Source: Amblyomma americanum (taxonomy: Eukaryota; Arthropoda; Arachnida; Ixodida; Ixodidae). From it: a stretch of 64,000 nt of DNA. Numbering within the stretch: the stretch's first letter is position 1; each line of letters opens with the position of its first letter. The position numbers were made by a program, and so were the translations under genes. This document shows positions 11,538 through 23,127 of this stretch, piece after piece. The notes beneath the pieces are model-generated. The model was not told the DNA's origin and did no database searches. It saw nothing but the letters and a program-made list of their open reading frames with translations. The DNA lies in assembly GCF_052857255.1 (NCBI RefSeq), contig NC_135500.1, positions 100,215,394 to 100,279,393 of the forward strand. Reading direction: 5' to 3'.

Positions 11538-13195
11538 TATGATAGCTGCGTACTCACGACGTGCTCCAGCAACCTTTTAGCCACACAATTATAGTGTGAT
11601 ATAATGCTATTGCAATGTGCACGATCTCAAGCGTATCACTCAAGGGGTTGATTGCCTTTAAGTAGTTTTTTTGTGGAGCTAACGAGACAAAAAAAATGGC
11701 GCTGTATACGTGTGGCTTCAGCCACAGATGTTCTGTGAATCAATGTGTATATTAAGAATCGAGGGTGTCGAAATCTACAGTTCAGAGCTATTCTCCTTCT
11801 CGGTCATATTAATAATTAATGTAAACACTTCTTAGTCTCCGTTCTCAAATGTTGTCCTTGAAAATCGCCCACAAATTACGCTAGCGTCTTATTTGCGTGC
11901 CTGATTTCAGTACGGAAGGAAGGGCGTTTATGAACGCTGAGCTCAAGCAGGGAGTTCAACCGATAGGTAGTGAATATGTATAACGTGTAACAGGCGGGTT
12001 TCTCTTACATAATGTAATCTATGTTTGCCACTGAAGGCTGGTTCGAGCCGTAAGGAAGCCTTCACGCCTTGGGGATTGACATTCAGTGAAAACGAACAAA
12101 TGCCTAAGGAGGAGAAGAATTTTCAGGAAACAGGCGAGGTCTGCCGAACAAATGTCTAAAAACTAGTAGCTTTAGCATGGGAGTCGGTTTCAACGAGATG
12201 CAGCTGCTGTCTAGCACGTCTTATTATTATTCTTTTTATTCTTTTGTTATTCCTTTCGTTATTATTTTTTTATTCTTATTATCTTTTCCAATTTTTCCAG
12301 CAGTTACCTATGACTGCAGATTATTGCTGCGAGCGACTTTCTCTGTTGGTCATGAGAAAATATTTTTGGCACCCCTCTTTCGCAGCGCCAAAGTATGGAC
12401 ATCCAAATGTCTCTCATTCAGTGGTATAGATTCATTCCGATTCTGCTATGGCTTAGTTATGTGACAATGGCAGTACTTAAAATAAAGTTTACGTTCAGCA
12501 AAGCCGAAGGCTCTGTAGCGTATCATAGTCCGGCATGGTTTGTTTTAAAAATAATTAGGTTGGCCACGTACAGTATTTAGGAGTACACTATGCACAGGAA
12601 TAGAGTACATCCGACCAAATTAAAGGTGTCAGTAAAAATTACATTTAGATAAACCCGAAGCCTGCAGTCGATCTGGAAACTTCTCTCAACAAAGACGCGA
12701 CTCAAGCGAAAAGCGGAAAACGTTCATATAGCAACAAATAAACTTTGCAAAGGAAAGGAGAGAGTGGGCTCACCAGCCATGTGGCGCTTTTCTTCCCCAG
12801 AGTTTTTGAAATTGGGAAGCCTGTCCGATTCTTTTTTTTATTTCCGCATATGTCTAACTTAGATCATGGACTATCTTGTGCGAATAATTGTATTTTTGCG
12901 ATTTTCACATACATTTCTAATCCTATTGTTCTTGATGAAACTTTCACCGCTTGCAAACGAGGACGGAATGAAGAAGCGCACCACGCGCGCCCACTTTCAA
13001 CTGGTGTTTATTTATTGCGCGAACTGCATTTTATACAAGGTGGGTGCTAGAAAAAACACAGAAAACGAAACGAGTTACCACTCCGCATGTCACAAGAAAA
13101 CAACGAGCTTACCGTTGATTATCATTCTTAAGAAAATCGAATTATTTTCCTGAGAGCGACATAGAAAGAATACTAACACAATTTTCCTTCAATTT

Positions 13196-14040
13196 TTATA
13201 TGTTCCTGGCTTCAACAATCTCACGTCTAAGTTGCTTTTTGTTGCGGCTTATGACCGTGCATTCTCTAATCACGGCATGACACCAATACGGCTCGCACTG
13301 GAAACAGTGTTCGGCAAGATTTCCTTTACGGTTCTCCAATTTTCTCGTATGTTCCCTGAGACAGTCATTTACACACCGGCCGGTCTGGCCTACATAGCAT
13401 TTACCGCATGACAGAGGCAGGGAATACACGACCCCTTCTTCACAGTGTACATGCTTCCTTTGGTGCTTTGTTGCGCACGTTTATTTCATTGCGCCGTATT
13501 GATTAGTCATCTTGCACAGCTTCGCGAGTTTATCGGGCGCTGAAAAAACTACTTTAACACCGGCTCGCTGCCCGATTTTTTTCAGATTATGCGAAACGTT
13601 ATGAAGATATGGAAGCACTGCTACTCGTTTGTACTTCTCGGTTGGACTTTAACCGAGAGATTGTTTTTTTGTGGTCAGACTTTCCGCTACCGCTACTAAC
13701 AGTGAATTGGGACTGCCTGCTTTTCGTAATCGTTCGACCTACTCGTTGAGAGCGCTTTTCGTCTTGTGGTCGCATGACTCGTCCAGCGAATTATTAAGGC
13801 AGCTTTTAGCAATGCTTCTTTTTACTAGTTTAGAATGGGCTGCTTTACAAGGAAATAATGGTTTGTTAGTTCTAGGAGCATAGTTCCAGCATGTGTGGCC
13901 TTCTCCGAAGGTCAGGCTGATGTCTAGAAAGCGGATTTCCTTGTCAGCTGGCGTTTCGTGTGTCACCTGCAGTGGGTTCTGCAACTCTTTAAAAAGTTCT
14001 ATAGTTTCCGAGCATGCGTTCTGAAGGTCTTCTATGCCAC
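13196..14040 (-). mobile_element. Penelope-like element fragment, minus strand
   Basis: Minus-strand reading from about 14040: IRFLDISLTFGEGHTCWNY, then AAHSKLVKRSIAKSCL (the post-palm 'SaHSKlVKRgI' motif), SHNLKKIGQRAGVKVVFSAP, and the GIY-YIG nuclease start VVYSLPLSCGKCYVGQTGRC followed by CLREHTRKL. Stops near 13743 and 13500 break the frame. The remainder of the reverse transcriptase is missing. Its upstream end abuts a plus-strand piece of a similar element at 14041. Confidence 0.8.
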
Positions 14041-14220
14041 TGTCCTTCGGTGAATGCTATGTAAACCAGACCGGCCGGTGTGTAAATGAGACTCGGGGAA
14101 CACAGCAGAAACATGAAGAACCCTAAAGAAAACCTAGCCAAACACTGTTTGCAGCGCGAGCCGGATGGGCGACATCCCGTGCCATAAAAATCGGTTCACG
14201 CAATGATTCAACGCCAGTTC
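14041..14220 (+). mobile_element. Penelope GIY-YIG fragment, plus strand
   Basis: Short fragment in the opposite orientation to its neighbour. It reads SFGECYVNQTGRCVNE, then after a one-base shift LGEHSRNMKNPKENLAKHC and LQREP. This is the same nuclease region as 13196-13440. No larger part of the element is present. Confidence 0.65.
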
Positions 14221-14408
14221 AATGTTAGCACGCGTGGTCTTCTTCCCGTTCGTCGTCGTTTGTAAGCGCTAAAGGTCACGAACAGCCGCTCTGATCTACA
14301 GTTCTTGCCTGCAGCTCATGCTAGATACATTTGTTATTTCCGTGTATCCTCGGGGTGCGGTTTAATAGGCTGTGTCAATGAGGTGATACTCTACATGCAA
14401 CTTTCCAG

Positions 14409-14507
14409 ACATGCCTGAGGGCCGCGGAAAATCTATGATTACGCCACAATTGGGTAGTATTGCTAGCACCTGCTCGGTCAAATTCAGCTTCTACATACCT
14501 GATGATC
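14409..14507 (+). CDS. MAM/LDLa gene, exon: MAM 2, middle strand
   Basis: Acceptor 'caactttccag', donor 'gtgagt' at 14508. Phase 1 in and out. The peptide GKSMITPQLGSIASTCSVKFSFYIPDD fits the MAM run 'g..a.L.SP.......C...F.Y....'. The Cys and aromatic FSFY match CSITFFY of MAM 1. It continues from ...LLHPSE-N at 10679 in frame. Confidence 0.8.
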
Positions 14508-14760
14508 GTGAGTATGCTTTTTGCCTAAAGTACGTTTTTTGCTGAAAAAATTGTTTTATAAAGCTTCTTTTTTTCTCCGTTATTTATTCATTTAACAGCG
14601 ATTTTTTTAGTAAAATAGAAATCTAAAACGAGATTCTGGTGGCGGACGGAAGATTAGTTGCAGCATAAAACAACCCGTATTAATAGTACATCAGGCGTAT
14701 AGCTTCACAAAACACTGAATCGATAGCATAGCCAAAAAGTTTGCTAGAAAGTGGCCAAGA

Positions 14761-14955
14761 AAACCGCCGCGACAGCCCAGTGGTTATGGTCGTCGGCTGC
14801 TGACCTGAAAGATGCGGGTTTGATACCGGCCGCGGCAGTCGCATTTCCATAAAAGGAGGTGAAATGCTAGAGGCCCATGTGCTATGCGATGTCAGAGCAC
14901 GTTATAGAATTCGAGGTGGTAGAAATTAGTCCGGAGCCCTCCTCAGTCTTTAAAC
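14761..14955 (+). mobile_element. Ruka-type tRNA-derived SINE
   Basis: Begins 'gccgcgacagcccagtggtt' (degraded A box) with B box 'gtttgatacc', then the Ruka body 'gaaatgctagaggccc' and 'ggtggtagaaattagtccgg'. The tail is truncated. Confidence 0.75.
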
Positions 14956-15383
14956 CCTACAAAAGCTAACCAGTATGGACATAAGCGCAGATTTCTCCAG
15001 TAATAACCCACAGCTTTTCGAGGCGAAAAGACAAATGCGGCGATAACATTCCCGGTGAGCCGAATGAGCGATGAAAATGAAAATGAAGAAAAATTGGCAG
15101 TGGCTTAGCTTGGGTATGCCAGGATATACCGAGCGAAAGCTATGGCATAGCTTGGTTAGCCATTGTTAATCTTTATTGCAAGTCCAGGTTGGTCTAGTTG
15201 TCTGGCTAGTTGTTGTCACATGGTTCGTCACGCAGTTGGTCACGTGACCAGTCACGCGGTTTATCACGTGGAGCGGTGCGACCACGGTAAGAATGAGAGC
15301 ACGGCGAAATTGCGAGTTTGTGACCAATGTAGTTTTCGCTACAAAAGTGGATTGCAGGAAAGGAAATAACACAATAACTGTGT

Positions 15384-15520
15384 TACATATATCGGTGGAC
15401 ACTCGAACCGCGCTGTAAGAGAAGGGATAAAATAGGGAGTGAAAGAAGACAGGAAGAAAGAGGGGCCGTAGCGGAGGTCTCAGGAATAATTTCGACCGCC
15501 TGGGGGCCTTTAACGCTGCC
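15384..15520 (-). mobile_element. SINE tail, minus strand
   Basis: Reverse complement of the conserved 3' half of the tick SINE: 'atcggtggacactcgaaccg', the purine-rich 'gaaagaagacaggaagaaag' and 'taatttcgaccgcctggggg'. The tRNA-like head is missing. Confidence 0.65.
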
Positions 15521-17329
15521 TTAGGAATATTTTTACTTGCATTCAAACAGTGTATATAGAGAAATTTTAATGCAACCCATAACCAACCAACTTTCTTTAC
15601 GGTTATTAGGAGCATATTCCCAGCAACCTTCCGAAATGTGACTACCGTCATTAAATCGAATCACGCTGATAGACATATTTTATATTTCATTCCTTGCACA
15701 TAACAGTTCCGTCAGGCACAACCAACCGACAATCTTCCGACAATATACTACCGTCGATCAGCAGTGTCACGTTCACAGAATATTTTGACACTTCATACCG
15801 TCGACATAACGACGGTTAGGTCAACAACAACTTACCGAAAATCTTCTGAGAACTGGACATAGTTATTGAACTGAATTGTTTTCACACAAATTCTTTGTAC
15901 TCCATATGGCCGACATAACGAAATTTGTAAATCATGTCTACAACAATATATGACATTTGTTCCATCCTCCTTATGACGCTGTAAAAGTACTTCATGATAC
16001 CACTATTATAGGATGAGCAGACAAGAATAGGGGAATAAAGGGCTCGCTATTACAAACATGTAAAGAAAGCCAATGATCTCGAAAACCAAAGAAGGCATAT
16101 ATGAATTGAGCTTTTTTAATTTATGTTCTAGATCGATGAAAAATTAGCAGTTCTACATCAGAGTCATTTTATGCCTGACAGGTGGTAGATAGGAAAGTAC
16201 AAGAAAAGCAATCACTTGCCTCGAATAAAATCTGAACCTACGACTTCCAAATTTCGCATCCTGTGCTCTACGAACTCAGATACGCTGCGGCTATCCTATC
16301 GTATAAATTCACGGCTATTTATCTTTCGCGTGTCAGCGAACCTTGAGAGTATTCACCAGCGCCACCCTCGTGCATAGTGGCGGCCAAAGGACGTCCTTTG
16401 TCAAGGATAGTGTCACGTGGCACGTATAGGTGACAGCTGTGCGAGAACCCTAATATACAACCTATGGCAACAAAATTTCCTGGACCGATGGCTTCTGTAA
16501 GCTATTCAGTACACACGGGTAGTTAAATGAGGGGCTAGTTATTTTCGTCTTGTTCCTAATAAATTGTCTTTCAGGCATAAAATGATAGCACTACTAATTT
16601 CCTATTGATCGATACCAAAAATGAAAAAAAAATGGCTCTATGTTTTCCTTGGTTTCGGAGACTGTTGTCTTCCTTCCTATTTATATTGTAGAATGTTTGC
16701 TAAGAATGAAAAAAAGCCATTGGCACTGTGTGGCATCAGCACTGAAAACACTGAAGCAGTGTAAATGTGGGTTTATATAAACTGTACTCGAGGATATACA
16801 GAAAGAACGATAAAGAGGAAGTGACCACTTGTGCTAATGTCAAACTCTTGCGTGATAAAAAGTCAAATAATTTTGATATCACATTAACACGCATTAACGG
16901 TTTAGGCAACCTTAGAACGGCTGAGTCTGACGTCCCGGTGCGTGGAATTAGATTACAGCGATGTTCAACATGATACAAGGGGAATCAAAGCCAGAAAGTT
17001 TTTTCTTGTAAAACGGCTTTAATAAAGATAACATAAAAGTTCCATGCCTTAGAATGTTATGATCAGGCAGTGCGCGTATCCCTGCCGATAATACAGACGA
17101 TCTTACCTACTACTGGTCGTTCGCCACACGCGGCCGCGCTGTTCATGTTTCTCTCGAGCTCCGTACACGATCTAAGCAAGAGTGAAAGCCTGTCGAATTG
17201 TGGTACTTTCCACAAGCTTTGGAAGTTATGCGCCAACGAGGTAGATAAAAGAATACTAGTAATTTTGGTACCTAGTGGATAAACATGGACGTATTAATTC
17301 TTAGCACAATAATGTTTAAGAGCTAGAGA

Positions 17330-17665
17330 AGGTTAAAAAACAAAACTAAGCAGGGGACAAGGCACAGGAAAGAATCAAACAGGAGGAGCTCAGCTCTCAA
17401 TACACAGGGGGGGGGGGGGGGGGCGCACTCTTTCTTAGACAGTAGCCTAAGAACCTTGCCTTGTTTTTCGTAGCAGCCATGAAGCTTGAGCACAAGGCGC
17501 ATTGCTCTTCGAATTAAAGGTGACACAAAACAGAGCCCCATTTAGAAGAAATGAGTTACAAAAATGAGGGATGAGGGGATCTCAGCAAACAGGACGAGCT
17601 CAGCTCGTTTTGTTTTCTTTCTCTTTTGCGTGTTGTCCCCTGCTCAGTTTTATGTTTTGTAATCA
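17330..17665. repeat. inverted repeat with a G run
   Basis: The left arm (about 17333-17395) contains 'aaaactaagcaggggacaag' and 'caggaggagctcagctc'. The right arm (about 17585-17665) carries the complementary 'gagctcagctcgttttgttt' and 'ttgtcccctgctcagtttta'. A run of about 18 G (17406-17423) lies in the loop side. It may be the end region of a retroelement; no coding part is attached. Confidence 0.5.
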
Positions 17666-18174
17666 TTTCATGCCAACTAGCCCCTCATCGCTCACTTTTG
17701 GAGCTATAAAATACTCATTTTTGTGCAGCAAGTGCCCGCCTTGTCTTTGGAATTGTTCCACCGCCGAAGGCCTACGCCGATTATAGAAACGTCGTTCCTC
17801 TTGCTGACTTGAGAAGGCAGCCAAAAGCTGGAACAGAGTGGAGAAGCCTTGCAGTAATGACTGGAAAATGGGACGCAGGAGCTCGGGTAAGCATTGGGTG
17901 CTTGACACTGCGAGAGAAAAAGTTTTTTTGAAAATAGATTCAGGCTCAGGGACTCTTCATGTTTCACGCGGGCAGTCCTTATACATTTGCGATGCATTTT
18001 GATAATGCAAGGAGTTTGATATTTCTGTCGGTATTTAAAGGGGAACACGACTGCTGCTACCGAAGGTAGCAGAACTAGATAAAGTTACCGTGTTGAGGTT
18101 AATGTAAAGTTCAGGTTAATGTTTCAGTTACTGAACAATTCGCTCTGACCCTACTATAAGCCTATATAAGCTTC

Positions 18175-18300
18175 CCGCCCCGGTTGGCTCAGATGGTAGG
18201 GCGACTGCGCCGGTGAAGCGGTGGTCCCGGGTTCAAACCACGGATCAGGACGAATTCTTTTTTGTACTACGAAGTTTATGAGAAAGCCCCATAGCTTTCC
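18175..18300 (+). mobile_element. tRNA-derived SINE, second family
   Basis: Starts 'ccggttggctcagatggtag' (A box) with B box 'gggttcaaacc' at about 18229, then 'cggatcaggacgaattc'. The head is closer to an ordinary tRNA than the Ruka copies, but no acceptor stem or anticodon stem closes, and unrelated sequence follows, so it is not a tRNA gene. Confidence 0.6.
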
Positions 18301-19486
18301 TTTGTAGCCGTATGGCTGCGCTTGGGTGGATGCCAATGAGTAATTACTCTCTCATTAGTGTGAATGTGTAGTATGTGACACCTGTTGAAGGTGTAGGCAC
18401 GAACTCTGCCGTAGCTGAAATGCTTGTAAATCATTCCTAAACAATGTGAAGGCGAGTGAAATATCGGAATGTAACGAAGTGGAAGGCACTGATATCTCTG
18501 CGGAGAGCTTATAACCATTTTTTAGGCACTGAGCGCATTTTCTTAGCAATCGGTATTGGCCTGTCGTCATCCCACAAGAAGGTATCGTGCCTACCAATTT
18601 ATCCCCGTCTGTCCGAAAATGAAAAAACAGGCCAGACGGAGCAAGGAAGAGCAGTGGGAGGCAGGGTGGCTCTACCTGCGAGATGGGAAGAGGGCGGTGT
18701 GGCATTAAGTTGAATTTCAATGAGGAAACTCTTGGAGTGGCTTATGCGCTCGTTTTGTGGCGATCTGCACTTTTATTTGCACAGCGTGTTTTGAATATCT
18801 GCAGGATCGCCATTCTTAGTGTATCGCAGGTCGTCAGCGAAGGCGCCCTCCCGCACAAAGAAGACGTATAGCAACCTCTAGTGTTTCGTATTCACATATT
18901 CGGACTGCTCGTGCTATTTCCCGCGTCGTCGCCTTGAGAGCTGCTGAGGTTATTAGGTTCGCTAAGATCGACATGCAGGTTTGTTGTTTCGACATGACTC
19001 TACACTCTAAACGCGAATTAGCCTACATTGGGCTAAAAAGGGAGCAAGCTGTGCTCTAGTGTTCTTTATTTTTTGGGCAAGGTAATGCTGCCCTATCCGT
19101 GTGTACGTTTCCATCACTAAATATAGGGAATACTTACAGTTGGCCACCGTAGCACATTGTTATCTCAATATATGAAAACTTCTAGCAGTTTCAAAGATTT
19201 TAACCCAGGTCTCAATCTCCTCTATTTGATAACCTCAAGGTCTCTGGCTCCACGATTAAAAGCCTCCTCCCATTTTTAACTGCATAAAGTTACAATGCTT
19301 TGAAGTGGGAATAAGCCTCCGCGGCCAAGAGTATGCATCCTCTATATTTTGTGATTGCAATCTACTTCAGGACTTGGACACCATTCCCTTGCCCCTAAAA
19401 GGTAGTGCGCTAGAGGTAACCTTACTTCGTCTTTGCTCTCCTATAGGCTAATTCATGTTCAAAGTGTACCATGACGCCTCAGCGTG

Positions 19487-19800
19487 GCGCCGCGGTGGCT
19501 CAGTGGTTTTGGCATTCGGCTGCTGACCCGAAAGACGCGGGCTTGATCCCGGCCGCGGTGGTCGAATTCCGATGGAAGCGAAGTTACAGAGCACTGTGTG
19601 TTGTGCGATGACAGTGCACGTTAAAGAAACCCAGGTGGTCGAAATTATTCCCGACCCTTCACTACGGCACCTGTTTCTTTTTTTTTAATCTGTCAGTCTC
19701 TCCTTTATCCCTTCCCTTACGGTGCGGTTCATGTGTCCACCAATATGTGAGACAAATACTGCGCCATTTCCTTTCTCTAAAAAGCAATTTTACAATTTTC
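19487..19800 (+). mobile_element. Ruka-type SINE, near full length
   Basis: Head 'gcgccgcggtggctcagtgg', 'ctgctgacccgaaagacgcg', B box 'cttgatcccggccgcgg', body 'cacgttaaagaaacccaggt', then the 3' part with 'ttcatgtgtccaccaatatg' and 'tactgcgccatttcctttct'. It is the most complete copy in the window and a good reference for the others. Confidence 0.85.
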
Positions 19801-20866
19801 CGCCTCAGTGTACACACGATCACAACAAAAAGACGGCAGTCAAACAGCCTGTGTTGCAACGTTTCTGTTCTTTGTTTGCTTCGAAGTCATGGTGCTACGG
19901 AGGAAAGGGGAAAATATGGGCTGCTGGAAAATGAATGGAGCAGTCATCGAAAGAAGGGTCATATGAAATGTGAAAACCTTCGGTTCGAGTCGAGAGCGGC
20001 TCCATTGGGGGCCTTGCTTGCAGGTGGCGGATGCTTTGAGGATTGTCTCTGGCTTGGACATCTACAGAGTCTTGCGTCCAGTAAGCAACTCTCTTTTCCA
20101 GCTAACCAACCAGGGTCATCACGATTGCGAGCAAGGTAGGCGAGACGGCGCTAGAAATCCAGTTCGAAGCTTTATGTTGACGCAGGAGGTTTATCACGGG
20201 CAGTGTTTACTTCTTTCCACTTGCGCAACCCTAAATTGCCAAGTGTTTTTATTGCTAAACACTCTAGTTGGTCTTATATAACTGTTGGCGAACTGCAGAA
20301 CGTTGTGAGCTCAGCATTGCCAGAGGTAATCGCAAAGCCCCATGGGTCTCAGAGTGCTGTCATTGCTTTTGTGTGCCATTTGTACAAACGCGCTGCCATT
20401 AAATGCAGGAAGGAGCTCATCGGGAATTTTCGCTGTTTTGTTTTCCAAACGACACTTTTTCACTTTCCTGAGTTCGTTCTATAAGATGGTCTTGTGTGGC
20501 TGTCTAGCACATATATGTTACAGAAACCTTACGTTATACAGAGGATGCTATACACTAGTTGGGAAAACTTTTTTGAGTCTGCTTTAGGGCTCTTGTTCTG
20601 ACGGCATATGTGGCTCATTGAGCCTCACCATAATAGTGTGGCCAGTAGCAGAGCCCTTTCGGTCCGAATATTTCAATTACGCATACGGACACACGTTTTG
20701 GGGTGCTTTTAGCCTCACGAAGACGAAATGGCTAAAGGGGTAAAGGCACAAAATTTCGAACGCAAGCACAAAATATGATTTGTTTCATGGAAGTGAGCAG
20801 ATGTCTTTTATCAAGTTTCATTTGTAGGCGTTGAGTTCAACATAATTTAATCTGATTTTGAATGTA

Positions 20867-21150
20867 GTCTGAGCAGCTGCTCGGTATTTCCGTCAGCATC
20901 AAGTGGATTTCAAGGTGCAACTGCGCCATTTATTTTGACACCATCGAACCCAGTGGTTGCTCTCAGGAGAAACCAGTGCTTTCCGGCGACAGCGACTTTT
21001 GTGTTGTTTGTGTTAGAATTTTCGGGTAGGAGAATGTAATGAAAACGTGCCACACGTAGTGAAAATCGCGGAAACCCCTTAGCTTCTCACCGCCCAGTAG
21101 TGCGCAGGACAGCCGATAGGACCGTTGGGATGCTTGAAGTTTCTGACGGT
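20867..21150 (+). repeat. tandem exon-block copy 1
   Basis: About 284 bases nearly identical to 21180-21464. It includes the coding part of the MAM 2 exon (20868-21025) but lacks the first 19 bases of the intact copy. It is preceded by 'ttgaatgtag', which could act as an acceptor. The matching donor is 'gtagga' instead of 'gtaaga'. Amino-acid differences are few (L/P, T/A, Q/E). If spliced from 14507 in phase 1 it would hit a stop at once (C-TC TGA), so it is probably a partial duplicate that is not used. Confidence 0.7.
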
Positions 21151-21160
21151 ATATTTGCAG

Positions 21161-21338
21161 GCAGTACGTTAGTGCTGTGGTCTGAGCAGCCGCTCGGCAT
21201 TTCCGTCAGCATCAAGTGGATTTCAAGGTGCAACTGCGCCATTTATTTTGACGCCATCGAACCCAGTGGTTGCTCTGAGGAGAAACCAGTGCTTTCCGGC
21301 GACAGCGACTTTTGTGTTGTTTGTGTTAGAATTTTCGG
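21161..21338 (+). CDS. MAM/LDLa gene, exon: MAM 2, core strands (duplicated copy 2)
   Basis: Acceptor 'tatatttgcag', donor 'gtaaga' at 21339. Phase 1 in. The joined peptide reads ...FSFYIPDD-R-STLVLWSEQPLG, which places L.V and W where MAM domains have them, and ends SDFCVVCVRIFG, resembling 'F.vv.e..G'. The middle (RCNCAIYFDAIEPSGC) has extra cysteines and is less like MAM. The exit phase is 2, whereas the next MAM exon at 24446 starts in phase 0. MAM 1 and the later MAM both have phase 0 at this boundary. Either a base is missing in this assembly, or the exon is damaged. The downstream half is duplicated (see 20867-21150). Confidence 0.55.
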
Positions 21339-21464
21339 GTAAGAGAATGTAATGAAAACGTGCCACACGTAGTGAAAATCGCGGAAACCCCTTGGCTTCT
21401 CACCGCCCAGTAGTGCACAGGACAGCCGATAGGACCGTTGGGGTGCTTCAAGTTTCTGACGGCA
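21180..21464 (+). repeat. tandem exon-block copy 2
   Basis: Second copy of the 284-base block, offset 313 bases from the first. It covers most of the exon, its donor and about 125 bases of downstream intron ('gaaaacgtgccacacgtagt', 'caggacagccgataggaccg'). Confidence 0.85.
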
Positions 21465-21539
21465 TAAAATAAAGGCACAGTTCAGGTGCTGGATGTCTTA
21501 AGTAGGTGACAAAATATGCTGAACGGCCGACTCTATTAG

Positions 21540-21690
21540 TAAGCAACGATAGATAAAGACAGGTGGGGGGGAAGTGCCGGGGTGTTAACCAGACATGCTT
21601 CCGGTTGGCTACCTTGCACTGGGGAAGAGAATGAGCGGATTAAAAAGGGAAGAGAGAAGGAACGGCAAACACAGTCACAATCTGTCAATC
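21540..21690 (-). mobile_element. LINE 3' untranslated tail, minus strand
   Basis: Reads 'gttaaccagacatgcttccg', 'gttggctaccttgcactggg' and 'gaagagaatgagcggattaa'. Its complement has the layout of the tail at 27185-27382: pyrimidine-rich, 'gggtag', then 'ggttaacc'. No coding part remains. Confidence 0.5.
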
Positions 21691-22315
21691 AAGGCAGCTG
21701 TTCGTAAAAAAAAAAACTATACAGTGCCTTGTAAGCCTTGATGGCAATATACTGTTGTGGTCACGGACCGAGGATCTTTTCCTCTATGAAAGGGTGACGA
21801 TTCCGGCGGTCCAGAGCACAACACAGTTTACGTCTTTCGTTCACAAATACAGTTCACTCACACAGGAGATGACGGATTGACTCTTTGCAGACACAGTTTA
21901 CAATACAAGGGCTATCGGCCATCCCGATCCGGAAAGCATAATGATTTGTGAAGGCAACGCCGCGCCATAGACGACACAGCAATGTTGATTCGCGACGCGC
22001 TATGTCACATGGAAGACGTAGGCGCACTCCAGGGTCCTATACCTTGAGGCGACGGTTGCAGAACTCTCCCGTGTTCCACGCTGAAAGTGTGAGCTTCAGC
22101 GCCCAAGAACGAAGCCCACACGCTGCGTCAGCTCTCGTTACAAGGATATTGACAGGGATCTCGTCATTGTTGGCAGAACGGGCACCCTCGTGTTCCCGTG
22201 CAGTGTCCTGCAAACCACTGGAAAATTATGTAATGTCCTTTCAATGTGGCGCCGTGGTACACCTTGCGGATTTCTGCAACGAGTTGTTCGTGTGACGCAT
22301 GGCGTAGTGCAGCTT

Positions 22316-23127
22316 TGTCACGGATCCCTGGAGAACACTCGGACCGAAAGAATGGACTAGGTGACAGATGAACCCACACAGACGCACTTTTAAACATCCT
22401 ACGTTACACGAACAATAACACACAAAACTAACAAAACTAACACAAAACACAAATACTACCAATACACACGACCCCGGAACACTACTACTAGCGTCTACTA
22501 TTAGCGGTCTGCGTTCGTGCTCACGGTTCGCTGCTGATGGAGCGTTGCATGGGTCCAGTAGCCGGCGTCGAGGTGGCGTTCGAAGTGCTCAGGCTGGCAT
22601 CGCTGGCAGCGTCGTTGGCGGCGTCGTACAAGCTCCCGGTGAAAGTGCCCGTGGAAGTGATGCTGGTGATGTTGGCTTTGTGGGCACCACCCAGATGGAT
22701 GGCAATAGCGCTGGAGACACCCTTGGCCGTAGCAGGTGGTTGCGTCATTCATTGACTCCCCGGAGCGGGCTCAACAACGGCAGGAAGTCCACGGTGCGGC
22801 GCCGTAGAACGCGAGCTCACCGAAGCAGTAGCCGGCGTTCCTTTCTTTCAGCCGAGGTGTCCATGACCCGCCCACTTCTCTGTTCTTCCCCCCCCCCCCC
22901 CCCGTACCTCACTCACCTCGCGCTTTTATAACGTTGGCGTTGGTACACGTCATCCTTGTCGTCGTCCTCTTCATTTCTCCACTAACCCCCTCTTCCCATC
23001 TCACCGAATACTTCTTAATCTTCTTTATTCTTCGGTTAATACACGTCATCCTTATCGCCATCCTCGTCGCCTTCTTCAAACCTCTTTTGTTCGTACTTCT
23101 ATTTCAAACTCCCTATTATATGTGACA
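22316..23127 (-). mobile_element. solo LTR of the inner Ty3/gypsy family
   Basis: Starts 'tgtcacggatccctggagaa' and ends 'atatgtgaca', the same ends as the LTRs at 33273-34137 and 37779-38544, and about 812 bases long. A minus-strand TATA box ('gttataaaagcg' on the complement, near 22927) gives the orientation. Flanks are 'agctt' and 'aggtt', a near but imperfect 5-base duplication. No internal region, so it most likely arose by LTR-LTR recombination. Confidence 0.85.

Larger units (their letters stand above)
10680..14408 (+). other. intron with TIR element and inverted Penelope pieces
   Basis: Contains a terminal-inverted-repeat element at 10776-11537 and a head-to-head pair of Penelope-like fragments at 13196-14220. 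From 11542 to 13190 I see AT-rich sequence and no domain. Confidence 0.55.
14508..21160 (+). other. intron with SINEs and an extra exon copy
   Basis: Holds SINEs at 14761-14955 (+), 15384-15520 (-), 18175-18300 (+, second family) and 19487-19800 (+), an inverted repeat at 17330-17665, a G run at 17406-17423, and the first copy of the duplicated exon block (20867-21150). In 15520-17330 and 19800-20860 I see no further domain, apart from a spliceable-looking 57-base segment at 20021-20077. Confidence 0.5.

Noticed and set aside
18175..18250. Possible tRNA gene
   Set aside because: It has A and B boxes but no closing acceptor or anticodon stem, and the sequence continues as a SINE body.
20868..21025. 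Copy 1 of the duplicated exon as a normal exon
   Set aside because: Entry from 14507 in phase 1 gives an immediate stop, and the first 19 coding bases are missing.
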